Part shown: piece after piece, positions 50,465 to 58,922 of the stretch
Layout of the letters: every line of letters begins with the position of its first letter
Numbering within the stretch: position 1 is the first letter of the stretch
DNA from: an uncultured Gammaproteobacteria bacterium
GTDB taxonomy: Bacteria > Pseudomonadota > Gammaproteobacteria > Eutrophobiales > Eutrophobiaceae
Direction of reading: 5' to 3'
DNA length: 64,000 nt
Assembly (NCBI GenBank): GCA_938084745.1
Contig: CALKEZ010000001.1
Coordinates: 1 to 64,000 of the forward strand
Translations under genes and position numbers: made by a program
The notes under the pieces: model-generated
Told to the model about the DNA's origin: nothing
Database searches by the model: none
Seen by the model: only the letters and a program-made list of their open reading frames with translations

Positions 50465-51156
50465 TGAATCTGATTGTTAGCTGTGAACATGGCGGGAACA
50501 AAATTCCAAAACGCTATCTGCCACTATTTAAAAATAACCTATCACTATTAAACAGTCATCGTGGCTGGGATCCAGGGGCATTGATACTGGCAAAAAAAAT
50601 AGCGCTCGATTTATCAGCACCGTTATTTTATTCAACCACATCCCGCTTATTAATTGATCTGAATCGATCATTACACCATCCCGGACTATTTTCAGAATTC
50701 AGTAAACGTGCCGATGACACTATCCGGCAGAAAATAATTAACAGTATTTATATTCCCTATCGAACCGGGATAGTGGAACATATAAAAAAAATTAAATCAG
50801 CAACAAACCCGATATTGCATCTGTCGATACATTCCTTTACCAATAAACTGGAAGGTATCGAACGTACTGCTGATATTGGACTGCTCTATGATCCGTCAAA
50901 GCTGTCCGAAAAGAATTTTTGCAGAAAATTAAAAACATCGCTCGAACAGGCTTTTCCGGACCTCATTATCAGATGCAACTATCCCTATCGGGGTAATGCT
51001 GACGGCTTTACAACATACCTGCGACGCCGTTTTAATGAACGTGACTATGCCGGCATCGAGATTGAGATCAATCAAAAACATGTTGTTAGTGATAATGTGG
51101 TCTGGTCTGAAATTAAAAAGAAACTTGGCAATTTAATATTAAATAACGTCAAATAA
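50464..51156 (+). CDS. N-formylglutamate amidohydrolase family protein
   Basis: 230 residues. FGase pattern: IVSCEHGGNKIPKRYLPLF at the start, SHRGWDPGALILAKKIA, LLIDLNRSLHHPGLFSEF, HLSIHSFTNK (metal-type histidines), ADIGLLYD, and the GIEIEINQKHV block. The family removes a formyl or acyl group from glutamate amides with a metal ion. No histidine-degradation genes are near, so an N-formylglutamate role is unlikely. Starts on the last base of the previous gene. Confidence 0.83.
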   Translation: MNLIVSCEHGGNKIPKRYLPLFKNNLSLLNSHRGWDPGALILAKKIALDLSAPLFYSTTSRLLIDLNRSLHHPGLFSEFSKRADDTIRQKIINSIYIPYRTGIVEHIKKIKSATNPILHLSIHSFTNKLEGIERTADIGLLYDPSKLSEKNFCRKLKTSLEQAFPDLIIRCNYPYRGNADGFTTYLRRRFNERDYAGIEIEINQKHVVSDNVVWSEIKKKLGNLILNNVK

Positions 51157-51194
51157 GCGATAAGCAAATTTTAATTTACAGGTAAGAGCAGCTA

Positions 51195-52259
51195 ATGTTG
51201 AATCACGACTTCATAGATTTACTTAAAGCCATCATACGGCAACCCAGTGTCGTCGGCGCAGAACATTCATTCTTTAGAGTCTTGCAGCGTGAGCTTGAAG
51301 AACGCGGCGCAAAAGTAACCTGGTATGAGGGCTTATTGGTTGCGCAAGGTAGTGACCCGTTTAGTGCTATGTTTTCGGCACATATCGATCGTCATGGCCT
51401 TATCTGCACTGGACCGAATGAATTTCAGTTTGCTGCGTTTATCTCTGCGAACAGAACAGACCTGTTAAACAATTCGGTTTCAGAAGAATTAATGAGCAAG
51501 GTAACAGAACGTTTTCAATCCGAACCTGTTTTCGCTTACGAACCATGGTCAGGTGCCTACCGCGGTAATGGCATTATTAAAAAATCTTATGTCTGCGAGA
51601 ACAGGAACAACCTGATATTCGAACTCGAGGGTCTGGGTGATGTTGTTGCAGGCACACCGATCGCCTTTAAAGATAAGCTCAAGATCAATAATAATCGACT
51701 CGAGGGTCAGCTCGACAATGTGTTAAGTGCCGCTGTGTTAGTACATTTATTCAGTCTTGGTTTTAAAGGCACTGCATTTTTTACAGCACAAGAGGAGGCA
51801 GGAAAAAGTTGGCGTTATTTACTGGAGTGGTTCCGTCGTTTCGGTGGCTCAACTAACCGACTGTTCGTTGTCGACACCAGTCCGTTTCCAGACATTGCCA
51901 CAGCCAATGAACAACTGCTCGTGTTAAGAGAAAAGGATGCCAATGCCCCCTTTAATAAAGAGGCAACGGCACACATTGAAAAACTCTGTCGAAATAATGA
52001 TCTCAGTTATTTATATAAAGACCGCTATGTAGAAGCCGACAATGCCCGCTTGCAAAGCCAGGGCGAAAAGCCACGTTCATTGGGCAGTACCGAAATGGGC
52101 AGAATAATTGCAGCATCGAATGGCCTGGTAGACGGCACCACAATTCAGATCCCGACGACGGGTTATCACACCATGGAAGAATCTGCCGCTATCGAATCAG
52201 TCGAAGCATTTATAGACATTCTAACGTTATTAGCTAATGACGTTGCCTATTCAACGTAA
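51195..52259 (+). CDS. M42-like dinuclear metallopeptidase
   Basis: 354 residues. The metal ligands of the M42/M20 fold are all present: His63 and Asp65 in SAHIDRHG, bridging Asp174 in EGQLDN, catalytic Glu200 and Glu201 in TAQEEAG, Asp227 in VVDTSP, His325 in TTGYHTMEE. Likely an aminopeptidase acting on short peptides. A relative occurs with N-acetylglutaminylglutamine amide genes elsewhere, but those partners are absent here. 38 bases after the previous gene; last of five. Confidence 0.83.
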   Translation: MLNHDFIDLLKAIIRQPSVVGAEHSFFRVLQRELEERGAKVTWYEGLLVAQGSDPFSAMFSAHIDRHGLICTGPNEFQFAAFISANRTDLLNNSVSEELMSKVTERFQSEPVFAYEPWSGAYRGNGIIKKSYVCENRNNLIFELEGLGDVVAGTPIAFKDKLKINNNRLEGQLDNVLSAAVLVHLFSLGFKGTAFFTAQEEAGKSWRYLLEWFRRFGGSTNRLFVVDTSPFPDIATANEQLLVLREKDANAPFNKEATAHIEKLCRNNDLSYLYKDRYVEADNARLQSQGEKPRSLGSTEMGRIIAASNGLVDGTTIQIPTTGYHTMEESAAIESVEAFIDILTLLANDVAYST

Positions 52260-52321
52260 AGCGCTATCTGAATTTTATTCATTTAAATCCTGACTTCCCA
52301 AATAACAGAGTGATAGACAGA

Positions 52322-54205
52322 TCAATTTATTTGCTGCCCGTAAGATTTAAAGTCGCGCGGATCGATCAGGTATTTCTTGAGTCGCGACATCACCGTTGTT
52401 GGTTTCATATCCAGTAACTCGGCAGCACCACCTTCACCAAAAACTTTTCCCTGGCATTGATCAAGTGCAACCAGTAAATTGCGTCGGTCTCTGTCTTTAA
52501 TTTCCGAGTCTGTAAGGACTGTTTTATCATTTAAAATTTGCCGAGGAACGTTTTCATTATTAATAGAAACGAGTTCATTAAAACGTATGCTATTACCCTG
52601 GGCAAGAATGACCTGTCGCTCTATTACATTTTCCAGTTCGCGAATATTACCGGGCCAATGATAGCTTTTAAGTTTTTCCAGTTCACTTAAGGAAATTTTA
52701 AGACCTGTTTTTTTTGCCCGTATAACAGCGCGCTGAATAAAGTGCTGTGTCAATAATGGAATATCCTCCGGTCGATTGCGTAGCGGAACCGACTCAATCG
52801 GGAACACGTTCAATCTAAAATATAAATCTTCGCGAAAATGTCCCTGCTCTACCTGTTTTTTTAATTTACGATTCGTTGCGGCGATGATCCGTACATCAAC
52901 ATTTCGGGTTTTTGATTCACCCACTCGTTCAAACTGCTGTTCCTGTAACACGCGCAGTAATTTTCCCTGAAGATGAAGCGGAATCTCACCAACTTCATCC
53001 AGAAACAAGGTGCCGCCATCGGCTAATTCAAATCGACCCGGACGATCTGATGTTGCACCGGTAAACGCTCCCTTTGCATGACCAAAGAATTCGCTTTCAA
53101 AAAGATCTTCCGGTATGGCTGCACAGTTCACCCGAATTAAAGATCGTTGAGATCGTTCACTCATCTCATGTATAGCACGCGCTATTAATTCCTTACCTGT
53201 ACCAGACTCACCATTTATCAATACAGTGGCATCGGTAGGTGCAACCAGATTGATTTGCTGCACAATATTCTGGATAGCAGGACTCTTGCCTATTATTTGA
53301 TGGTGATTAAATTCAGAATTGATTTCTTCTTGCAGATAAGCATTTTCCATTTCCAGTCTGTTTTTCAGGTTTTGTACTTCGATCAACGCTTCCAGTAATC
53401 GTTTCTTGTCGGTCTTTTTTTGTGATACGTCATGAAAAATAACAACTGCACCTACAATAAAACCGTTGTCACGAATCGGCGTGCTGGTGTATTCAACATC
53501 AACGGGCTTGCCTGATTTCGACCAGAAAACATCTTCCTCAACGGTATGTACTGTCCCATCCCGAAAAGCCTCAAAGATCGGACATTGCTCAATCCCGAAA
53601 TGAGAGCCATTCACACGACTATGATGGATCATGCTATGCATATTTCGCCCGGCCAGCTCTGCGGCACTAAAACCCAGGATGCGCTCAGCGGCGGGATTGA
53701 CAAAAGTAGTGATGCCTTTTTCATCAACGCCGTAAATTCCTTCACCAACCGCATCAAGTATCAGTTGGTTTTCTCTTTCGAATTCCTGGAAGACCCGACT
53801 GACCCGGTTCCAATGACCAATACCGGAAAGATAATGTCGCTGCGCATCGGACAACTCGCGTAACTGATCCAGTTCATCTGCCAATTGCAGGCTCAAATGA
53901 AGCTGTAACTGATCACTGCTTTCAAAACTGCGACCTGTTACTTCCATGCGTAGTTCGCCTTTATTACAGGTAAGTAATAAATGGTCTGACCAGGCCCGGC
54001 CCTGATCGATGACTTCTTCGGTAAAGACCACCATCGCCGGGAAACTGGGCGAGAATAAATGACTGGCACGTTGTGATTCAATTTCTTCAACACTCATTCC
54101 CAGTAAACGACAGATTTCCTGATTAGCACCGATAATCTTGTCTGATATTGGTTCAACGACTAACTGGGGAGTAGCTGAATAATAAAAAAAACTGTCATTG
54201 ATCAT
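52322..54205 (-). CDS. PAS-domain sigma-54 activator (NtrC family, no receiver domain)
   Basis: 627 residues from ATG 54205 (a TTG 15 bases upstream is in frame). Two PAS-like domains (about 8-105 and 145-263; the second has [29 protein letters not shown]), then AAA+ core with Walker A GESGTGKE (about 332), GAFTGA at about 379-384, Walker [13 protein letters not shown], and a Fis-type helix-turn-helix near 575-613 ([20 protein letters not shown]). With no phospho-receiver it should sense a ligand or redox state through PAS. Divergent from the cyanate operon, which has a sigma-54 promoter, so it is the likely activator. Confidence 0.9.
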   Translation of the reverse strand: MINDSFFYYSATPQLVVEPISDKIIGANQEICRLLGMSVEEIESQRASHLFSPSFPAMVVFTEEVIDQGRAWSDHLLLTCNKGELRMEVTGRSFESSDQLQLHLSLQLADELDQLRELSDAQRHYLSGIGHWNRVSRVFQEFERENQLILDAVGEGIYGVDEKGITTFVNPAAERILGFSAAELAGRNMHSMIHHSRVNGSHFGIEQCPIFEAFRDGTVHTVEEDVFWSKSGKPVDVEYTSTPIRDNGFIVGAVVIFHDVSQKKTDKKRLLEALIEVQNLKNRLEMENAYLQEEINSEFNHHQIIGKSPAIQNIVQQINLVAPTDATVLINGESGTGKELIARAIHEMSERSQRSLIRVNCAAIPEDLFESEFFGHAKGAFTGATSDRPGRFELADGGTLFLDEVGEIPLHLQGKLLRVLQEQQFERVGESKTRNVDVRIIAATNRKLKKQVEQGHFREDLYFRLNVFPIESVPLRNRPEDIPLLTQHFIQRAVIRAKKTGLKISLSELEKLKSYHWPGNIRELENVIERQVILAQGNSIRFNELVSINNENVPRQILNDKTVLTDSEIKDRDRRNLLVALDQCQGKVFGEGGAAELLDMKPTTVMSRLKKYLIDPRDFKSYGQQIN

Positions 54206-54299
54206 ATTTATTGGACTCAAAATAAAGGACGTAATACCAACGTTTTAGTAACGCTGTTTTGATATAGTTAGTAACTCTATCTCAACATCTATGCCAACT

Positions 54300-54350
54300 A
54301 CGAAATCTCGTTTTATTCACTATGAAATATCGTGTATTACGAACTCTCGT
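54300..54350. promoter_or_regulatory. Three-copy upstream activator sites for the cyanate operon
   Basis: ACGAAATCTCGT (54300-54311), ATGAAATATCGT (54322-54333) and ACGAACTCTCGT (54339-54350) share RYGA-N4-TCGT, a palindrome with a variable centre. Centres are about 140, 118 and 101 bases upstream of the predicted start, the usual enhancer distance for a sigma-54 activator. The site nearest the promoter and the farthest are exact palindromes in the arms. Confidence 0.55.
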
Positions 54351-54417
54351 AGTGATTTTTTATCTTACATAATCCTTTATATCCCTTTATATTCAACTAG
54401 TTAAAGAATTTCTCAGG

Positions 54418-54436
54418 CTTGGCCCCCCACTTGCAA
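54418..54436 (+). promoter_or_regulatory. Sigma-54 promoter of the cyanate operon
   Basis: CTTGGCC at -24 (GG 54421-54422) and ACTTGCAA at -12 (GC 54433-54434), exactly ten bases between GG and GC. TTGCA is a perfect -12 element; the -24 is TGGCCC rather than TGGCAC. Transcription should begin near 54446, about 115 bases before the first gene. Confidence 0.75.
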
Positions 54437-54561
54437 TAGCCCTTACAGTGTGTGTGTTAACTGCGAGTCAAAACTTGCAAGTGATGCACCTTAATCACTT
54501 TGTTTTGTACAACGTGCACCGTAAAGACGCATTACGATATCAACTTTAGAGGTAAGTGAAT

Positions 54562-56031
54562 ATGACCAATAAAAGTCTAGGCGACCCCTTTGACGCAAAT
54601 AGCAAGTTGACACATTCGACCTCATGTCGATGTGAGACTTGTAAGGCCGAGCAATCCAGTCCCAATGGATTGAGCGATAGTGAACGACAGCAATTAATGG
54701 AACGGCAAGCCGAAGCTTCCGAAATTCATGCTTCCGGAAGTGAAAGAGGCGATACACCCGAATTTGAGAGCAGCGATGATATGCTTGACCGCGCCGTAGA
54801 GAGCGCCATCGTTCGTGGCATGTTTGGTCATAACGACGCCAGTCGTCGTAACTTTATCAAACTCGTTGGCGGTGGCACACTGGCAACCGTGCTCGGCAGT
54901 ATTCTGCCTATGGATAAGGTAAAGGCCGCAGTTAAAGATTCATTCGGTCCTCTTGAAAAAACCAAATTAAAAGTAGGTTTTGTCCCGATCACTTGCGCCA
55001 CACCAATCATCATGGCTCAACCTATGGGCTTTTATGCCAAGTATGGCCTTGATGTCGATGTCATAAAAACAGCCGGTTGGGCTGTCGCTCGAGACAAATC
55101 ACTGAATGGCGAATACGACGCATCACATATGCTGACGCCGATGCCATTAGCAATGAGTATGGGTGCCGGTTCTACATCGACGCCTTATATCATGCCTGCA
55201 GTTGAAAATATTAACGGTCAGGCGATCGTTCTGCACAATAAACATAAAGATAAACGTGATCCTAAACAGTGGAAAGGCTTTAAGTTTGGCGTGCCGTTTG
55301 ATTACTCCATGCATAACTTTTTATTACGTTACTATGTTGCTGAACATGGTATCGATCCCGATCAGGATATTCAGATAAGAGTAGTACCACCACCAGAGAT
55401 GGTAGCTAATCTACGCGCCGGCAACCTGGATGGTTACCTGTCTCCAGACCCATTCAACCAACGTGCCGTCTATGAAAAAATTGGTTTTCTACACATTCTG
55501 ACGAAAGATATCTGGGAAGGGCATCCTTGTTGCGCATTCGCTTGTAGTGAGAAATTTGCGAAAGAAATGCCAAATACCTATGCCGCACTGTTTAAATCGA
55601 TCGTTGATGCAACACACTTCTCGGCTAAAGCAGAAAATCGTGCCGAAATTGCCAAAGCCATCTCACCTAAGAATTACCTCAATCAACCGGAGGTAGTGGT
55701 CAGACAGGTTTTGACCGGGCGTTATGTCGACGGTCTTGAAGAGAAAGTATTCGATGTGCCTGATCGAATCGACTTTGATCCGTTCCCATGGCATTCAATG
55801 GCCGTCTGGATTCTGACACAGATGAAACGCTGGGGTTATGTTGAAGGTGATATTGACTACACCGGCATTGCCGAGCGCGTCTATGTTGCTGCAGAAACCG
55901 GCAAGGTCATGAAAGAACTGGGCTATACACCGCCGGATAAAACTTACCAGAACTACACCATCATGGGTAAAACATTTGATTACACCAAGCCGGAAGAATA
56001 CATCAATAGTTTTGCGATTAAACGAGGCTAG
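54562..56031 (+). CDS. cynA: Cyanate/nitrate-type ABC transporter substrate-binding protein
   Basis: 489 residues, NrtA/CynA family periplasmic binding protein. A long N-terminal lead of about 93 residues with CRCETC (22, 24, 27) precedes the Tat-type signal SRRNFIKLVGGGTLATVLGS (Arg 95-96), an unusual layout. Mature domain LKVGFVPITCATPIIMAQPMGFYAKYGLDV with later HPCCAFACSEKF is typical of the family. ATG 54562 is nine bases after AGAGG; a GTG six bases upstream is less well placed. Cyanase downstream points to cyanate as substrate, though nitrate or related anions cannot be ruled out. Confidence 0.88.
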   Translation: MTNKSLGDPFDANSKLTHSTSCRCETCKAEQSSPNGLSDSERQQLMERQAEASEIHASGSERGDTPEFESSDDMLDRAVESAIVRGMFGHNDASRRNFIKLVGGGTLATVLGSILPMDKVKAAVKDSFGPLEKTKLKVGFVPITCATPIIMAQPMGFYAKYGLDVDVIKTAGWAVARDKSLNGEYDASHMLTPMPLAMSMGAGSTSTPYIMPAVENINGQAIVLHNKHKDKRDPKQWKGFKFGVPFDYSMHNFLLRYYVAEHGIDPDQDIQIRVVPPPEMVANLRAGNLDGYLSPDPFNQRAVYEKIGFLHILTKDIWEGHPCCAFACSEKFAKEMPNTYAALFKSIVDATHFSAKAENRAEIAKAISPKNYLNQPEVVVRQVLTGRYVDGLEEKVFDVPDRIDFDPFPWHSMAVWILTQMKRWGYVEGDIDYTGIAERVYVAAETGKVMKELGYTPPDKTYQNYTIMGKTFDYTKPEEYINSFAIKRG

Positions 56032-56036
56032 CGATA

Positions 56037-56861
56037 ATGTCACTTAACTTTCGTGCCGGTGTCTTATCGCTGGTAATACTGTTCCTCTTGCTTGGAATTT
56101 GGGAAGCGCTTAATCAGCCGCCAGATGCGTCAAAAGCGCTTTCCGAATTCGAACTTTTGATGGGTGGCTCGGATCAAGAAGCACGTGTTCCACCACCCTC
56201 GTCAGTGCTAAAACATGCTTATGATGAATTGAGTAATCCTTTTTATGATGCCGGACCGAACGATAAGGGTATTGGTATTCAAATCGCCTATTCGATTTAT
56301 CGCGTTTTGTTAGGTTATTTCGCTGCTGCACTGATAGCGATCCCGTTAGGGTTTGTAATCGGGATGTCACCGTTGATGTATCGGGCGTTGAATCCTTTTA
56401 TACAGGTGCTAAGGCCGATATCGCCGCTGGCATGGATGCCACTGGCACTGTTTATCATTAAGGACTCGGAACAATCAGCCATCTTTGTTATTTTCATTTG
56501 CTCTATCTGGCCGATGCTGATCAATACCGCATTTGGTGTGGCGAGTGTCCGCACAGACTGGGTTCGCGTTGCGCAGACACATGAGTTAAGTCAATTAAAA
56601 ACTGCGTTTCAAGTAATTCTGCCCGCTGCTGCGCCAACAATTTTAACCGGTATGCGCATCTCTATCGGTATTGCCTGGTTAGTTATCGTTGCAGCTGAAA
56701 TGCTGGTGGGCGGAACCGGCATCGGTTACTACGTCTGGAACGAGTGGAATAACCTTGATTTAAACAGCGTTATTTTTTCCATCTTGATGATCGGTGTTGT
56801 TGGCATGATATTGGATTTTGCTCTGGGCACAGTCGCAAAAATTGTGCAGTACGAGGAGTAA
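56037..56861 (+). CDS. cynB: Cyanate/nitrate-type ABC transporter permease
   Basis: 274 residues, NrtB/TauC-like permease. Six hydrophobic spans. The EAA-loop type signature is near 170-200 (RTDWVRVAQTHELSQLKTAFQVILPAAAPTILTGMRI in parts), with PLAWMPLALFIIKDSEQSAIF before it and GTGIGYYVWNEWNNLDL after. Five bases after cynA and directly followed by the ATPase. Confidence 0.9.
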   Translation: MSLNFRAGVLSLVILFLLLGIWEALNQPPDASKALSEFELLMGGSDQEARVPPPSSVLKHAYDELSNPFYDAGPNDKGIGIQIAYSIYRVLLGYFAAALIAIPLGFVIGMSPLMYRALNPFIQVLRPISPLAWMPLALFIIKDSEQSAIFVIFICSIWPMLINTAFGVASVRTDWVRVAQTHELSQLKTAFQVILPAAAPTILTGMRISIGIAWLVIVAAEMLVGGTGIGYYVWNEWNNLDLNSVIFSILMIGVVGMILDFALGTVAKIVQYEE

Positions 56862-56865
56862 AAAA

Positions 56866-57774
56866 ATGAGTAAGTATTTTCTAAGTATGGAAGGATTGAC
56901 AAAAATCTTTCCCAGTAAAGAAGAAGACATGGTGGTATTTGAAAATATCAATATCGGTCTGAACAAGGGTGAATTCGTCTGCATCATTGGTCATTCGGGT
57001 TGCGGCAAATCCACCATCATGAATGTTCTGGCGGGACTCGATAGTCCTACTAGTGGCAGTGTCATTATGGATGGCCATGAAGTTTCCGGTCCGAGTCTGG
57101 ATCGAGGCGTGGTATTTCAAAACTATAGCCTGTTGCCGTGGCTAACGGCAATGCAGAATGTCTCATTTGGTGTTAAGGCGCGTTGTCCTGACTGGACCAG
57201 GGAACAGGTGATCGCACACAGTCGAAAATACCTGGAAATGGTCGGACTGGAAGAATCATTGAATAAAAAACCGGCACAATTATCGGGTGGCATGCGACAG
57301 CGCGTGAGCATTGCACGTGCCTTCGCTACCAACCCGAAGTTATTGTTACTGGATGAACCGTTTGGCGCATTGGACGCGTTGACCCGCGGAATTATTCAGG
57401 ACGAGCTGATAAAAATCTGGGGTGAAACACAACAAACTGTTTTCATGATCACGCACGACGTCGATGAAGCTATTTTACTGGCTGATCGCGTGCTGCTAAT
57501 GACTAACGGCCCAAAGGCACGCGTTGCAGAATCGGTGCTGATCAATTTACCCAGACCACGTAAACGCGATACGGTTATTGATGATCCGAATTACTACAAG
57601 ATTCGTAATCATCTGGTTCATTTTCTGGTGAAACGTTCTGAAGAACTATCCGGATCTGTAAGTGATGAAGACGGTGGCACCATCGTCATCGACCCGACTA
57701 AAGACACCAGCACCAAAGTTGAAAATACTGGTGAACAAGACACCAATCCACAATATGAGCGCGTCGCTCTTTAA
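56866..57774 (+). CDS. cynD: Cyanate/nitrate-type ABC transporter ATPase
   Basis: 302 residues. Walker A GHSGCGKST (42-50), Q-loop VVFQNYSLLPWLTAMQNV, signature LSGGMRQRVSIARAFA, Walker B LLLLDEPFGALDALTR, H-loop MITHDVDEAI. NrtD/CynD type without the extra C-terminal binding domain of NrtC, but with an acidic tail of about 45 residues. The ATG at 56866 follows GAGGAG; an upstream in-frame start lies in cynB. Confidence 0.93.
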   Translation: MSKYFLSMEGLTKIFPSKEEDMVVFENINIGLNKGEFVCIIGHSGCGKSTIMNVLAGLDSPTSGSVIMDGHEVSGPSLDRGVVFQNYSLLPWLTAMQNVSFGVKARCPDWTREQVIAHSRKYLEMVGLEESLNKKPAQLSGGMRQRVSIARAFATNPKLLLLDEPFGALDALTRGIIQDELIKIWGETQQTVFMITHDVDEAILLADRVLLMTNGPKARVAESVLINLPRPRKRDTVIDDPNYYKIRNHLVHFLVKRSEELSGSVSDEDGGTIVIDPTKDTSTKVENTGEQDTNPQYERVAL

Positions 57775-57798
57775 ATATATATCTATCAGGAGAATAAA

Positions 57799-58239
57799 AT
57801 GGATAAAGTAACCATGACAGAAAAAATCATGAATGCAAAAACTAGTAAAGGGGCTAGCTGGGAAACGGCCGGTAAAACACTCGGTATGTCGCCAGTGTGG
57901 CTAACTTCGGCTTGTCTGGGAATGAACAGCGCACCTGAAGAAAAAGCAAAAGCGATTGCTGATTACTTTGGTTTGGGGCCGGATGTTGTCGATGCGCTCG
58001 TTGCCTTCCCCACCAAGATATGGGATCAAGCCGTTCCAACCGATCCGCTGATTTATCGTTTGTACGAGGTAGTCGGTGTATATGGTGAAACACTAAAAGA
58101 AGTTATTCAGGAAAAATTTGGTGACGGCATTATGAGTGCAATCGATTTTTCCATGGAAGTGGACAAGATAGAAGATCCTAAAGGTGATCGTGTTTTGCTT
58201 ACCTTAAATGGCAAGTTTCTTCCTTATAAATCCTGGTAA
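57799..58239 (+). CDS. cynS: Cyanate hydratase (cyanase)
   Basis: 146 residues. Converts cyanate and bicarbonate to ammonia and two CO2. Catalytic Arg87, Glu90 and Ser113 sit in PTDPLIYRLYEVVGVYG and FGDGIMSAIDF, nine lower than the E. coli numbers. Ends with LNGKFLPYKSW, close to the family end. Good AGGAG Shine-Dalgarno. The product, ammonia, explains the sigma-54-type control, since nitrogen scavenging is often under that factor. Confidence 0.97.
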   Translation: MDKVTMTEKIMNAKTSKGASWETAGKTLGMSPVWLTSACLGMNSAPEEKAKAIADYFGLGPDVVDALVAFPTKIWDQAVPTDPLIYRLYEVVGVYGETLKEVIQEKFGDGIMSAIDFSMEVDKIEDPKGDRVLLTLNGKFLPYKSW

Positions 58240-58259
58240 TTTAGATTCAGCCTTTAGCA

Positions 58260-58733
58260 ATGACTGACAAGCAACGCCCACCGCTGCCACCGTTTGATTA
58301 TGATAGTGCAACTATCAAGGTACGTAAGGCAGAAGATGCATGGAACACAAGGAATCCGGATGCCATTGCACTCGCTTACAGTGTTGATTCCGTCTGGCGC
58401 AATCGTGCAGAGTTCCTGCAGGGCCGCGATCAAATAGTCGCGTTCTTAAACCGAAAATGGATGCGTGAACTCGACTATCGTTTAATCAAGGAAATATGGG
58501 CACATGATAAAAATCGGATTGCTGTTCGTTTTGCCTACGAATGGCATGATGATTTAAACAACTGGTATCGATCCTATGGTAATGAAAACTGGGAGTTCGA
58601 TGAAAGCGGTCTGATGAAAAAACGTATTGCCAGTATTAACGATGTGACCATTGATGAATCGGAGCGGAAGTTTCATTGGCCCAGTGGACCGCGTCCAGAA
58701 GATTATCCGAGCCTGTCTGAACTGGGTCTTTAA
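58260..58733 (+). CDS. DUF1348 NTF2-like protein in the cyanate operon
   Basis: 157 residues. DUF1348 pattern: [47 protein letters not shown], then the [30 protein letters not shown] strand set with a polar pocket, and the closing [15 protein letters not shown]. SnoaL/NTF2-like fold; enzyme or binding role unknown. 20 bases after cynS, so the last gene of the operon by position. Confidence 0.82.
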   Translation: MTDKQRPPLPPFDYDSATIKVRKAEDAWNTRNPDAIALAYSVDSVWRNRAEFLQGRDQIVAFLNRKWMRELDYRLIKEIWAHDKNRIAVRFAYEWHDDLNNWYRSYGNENWEFDESGLMKKRIASINDVTIDESERKFHWPSGPRPEDYPSLSELGL

Positions 58734-58757
58734 TACAATCCGGATTTTTCAGCTGGT

Positions 58758-58904
58758 TTATTGATTGACCGTTTCCTGCCAGCGCTGCAATGCCCTTTCG
58801 TAATAAACAAAAATACAATTTTCACAGCCACGGTTGCAACACTCTGCTGCATCTGGCCTGACCGGTTTTGTCGGATGTTGTTTTGACGTCTCTTGCTTAT
58901 TCAT
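58758..58904 (-). CDS. 48-residue Cys-rich oxidoreductase-like mini-protein
   Basis: Translated by hand from the ATG at 58904; too short for a usual gene caller. Residues 22-30 read CCNRGCENC, giving Cys22, 23, 27 and 30, followed by IFVYYERALQRWQ. The CC-x3-C-x2-C followed by a V-Y-E segment resembles the N-terminal Oxidored-like domain (PF09791), a probable metal-binding motif. N-terminus is polar with Pro and Lys. Convergent with the DUF1348 gene and 19 bases upstream of nothing but the VOC gene's end. Real coding is supported by the motif only. Confidence 0.6.
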   Translation of the reverse strand: MNKQETSKQHPTKPVRPDAAECCNRGCENCIFVYYERALQRWQETVNQ

Positions 58905-58922
58905 TTTGAAAACTGAAGTTGA

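Larger units (their letters stand above)
54221..54561. other. 341-base intergenic control region of the cyanate locus
   Basis: Holds three palindromic motifs (54300-54350), a sigma-54 promoter (54418-54436) and an untranslated leader of about 115 bases. The leader has an AAGTGAT-N8-ATCACTT stem (54479-54500) followed by TGTTTTG, which may be an attenuator-like pause, and a repeated ACTTGCAA (54429 and 54473). The left 80 bases must hold the activator gene's own promoter, which I could not fix. Confidence 0.7.

Noticed and set aside
47030-52259. Operon as a standard NAGGN osmolyte cluster because of the M42-like gene
   Set aside because: The asparagine-synthase-like amidotransferase and the acetyltransferase/ATP-grasp fusion of that cluster are missing, and the M42 protein is divergent at its ends.
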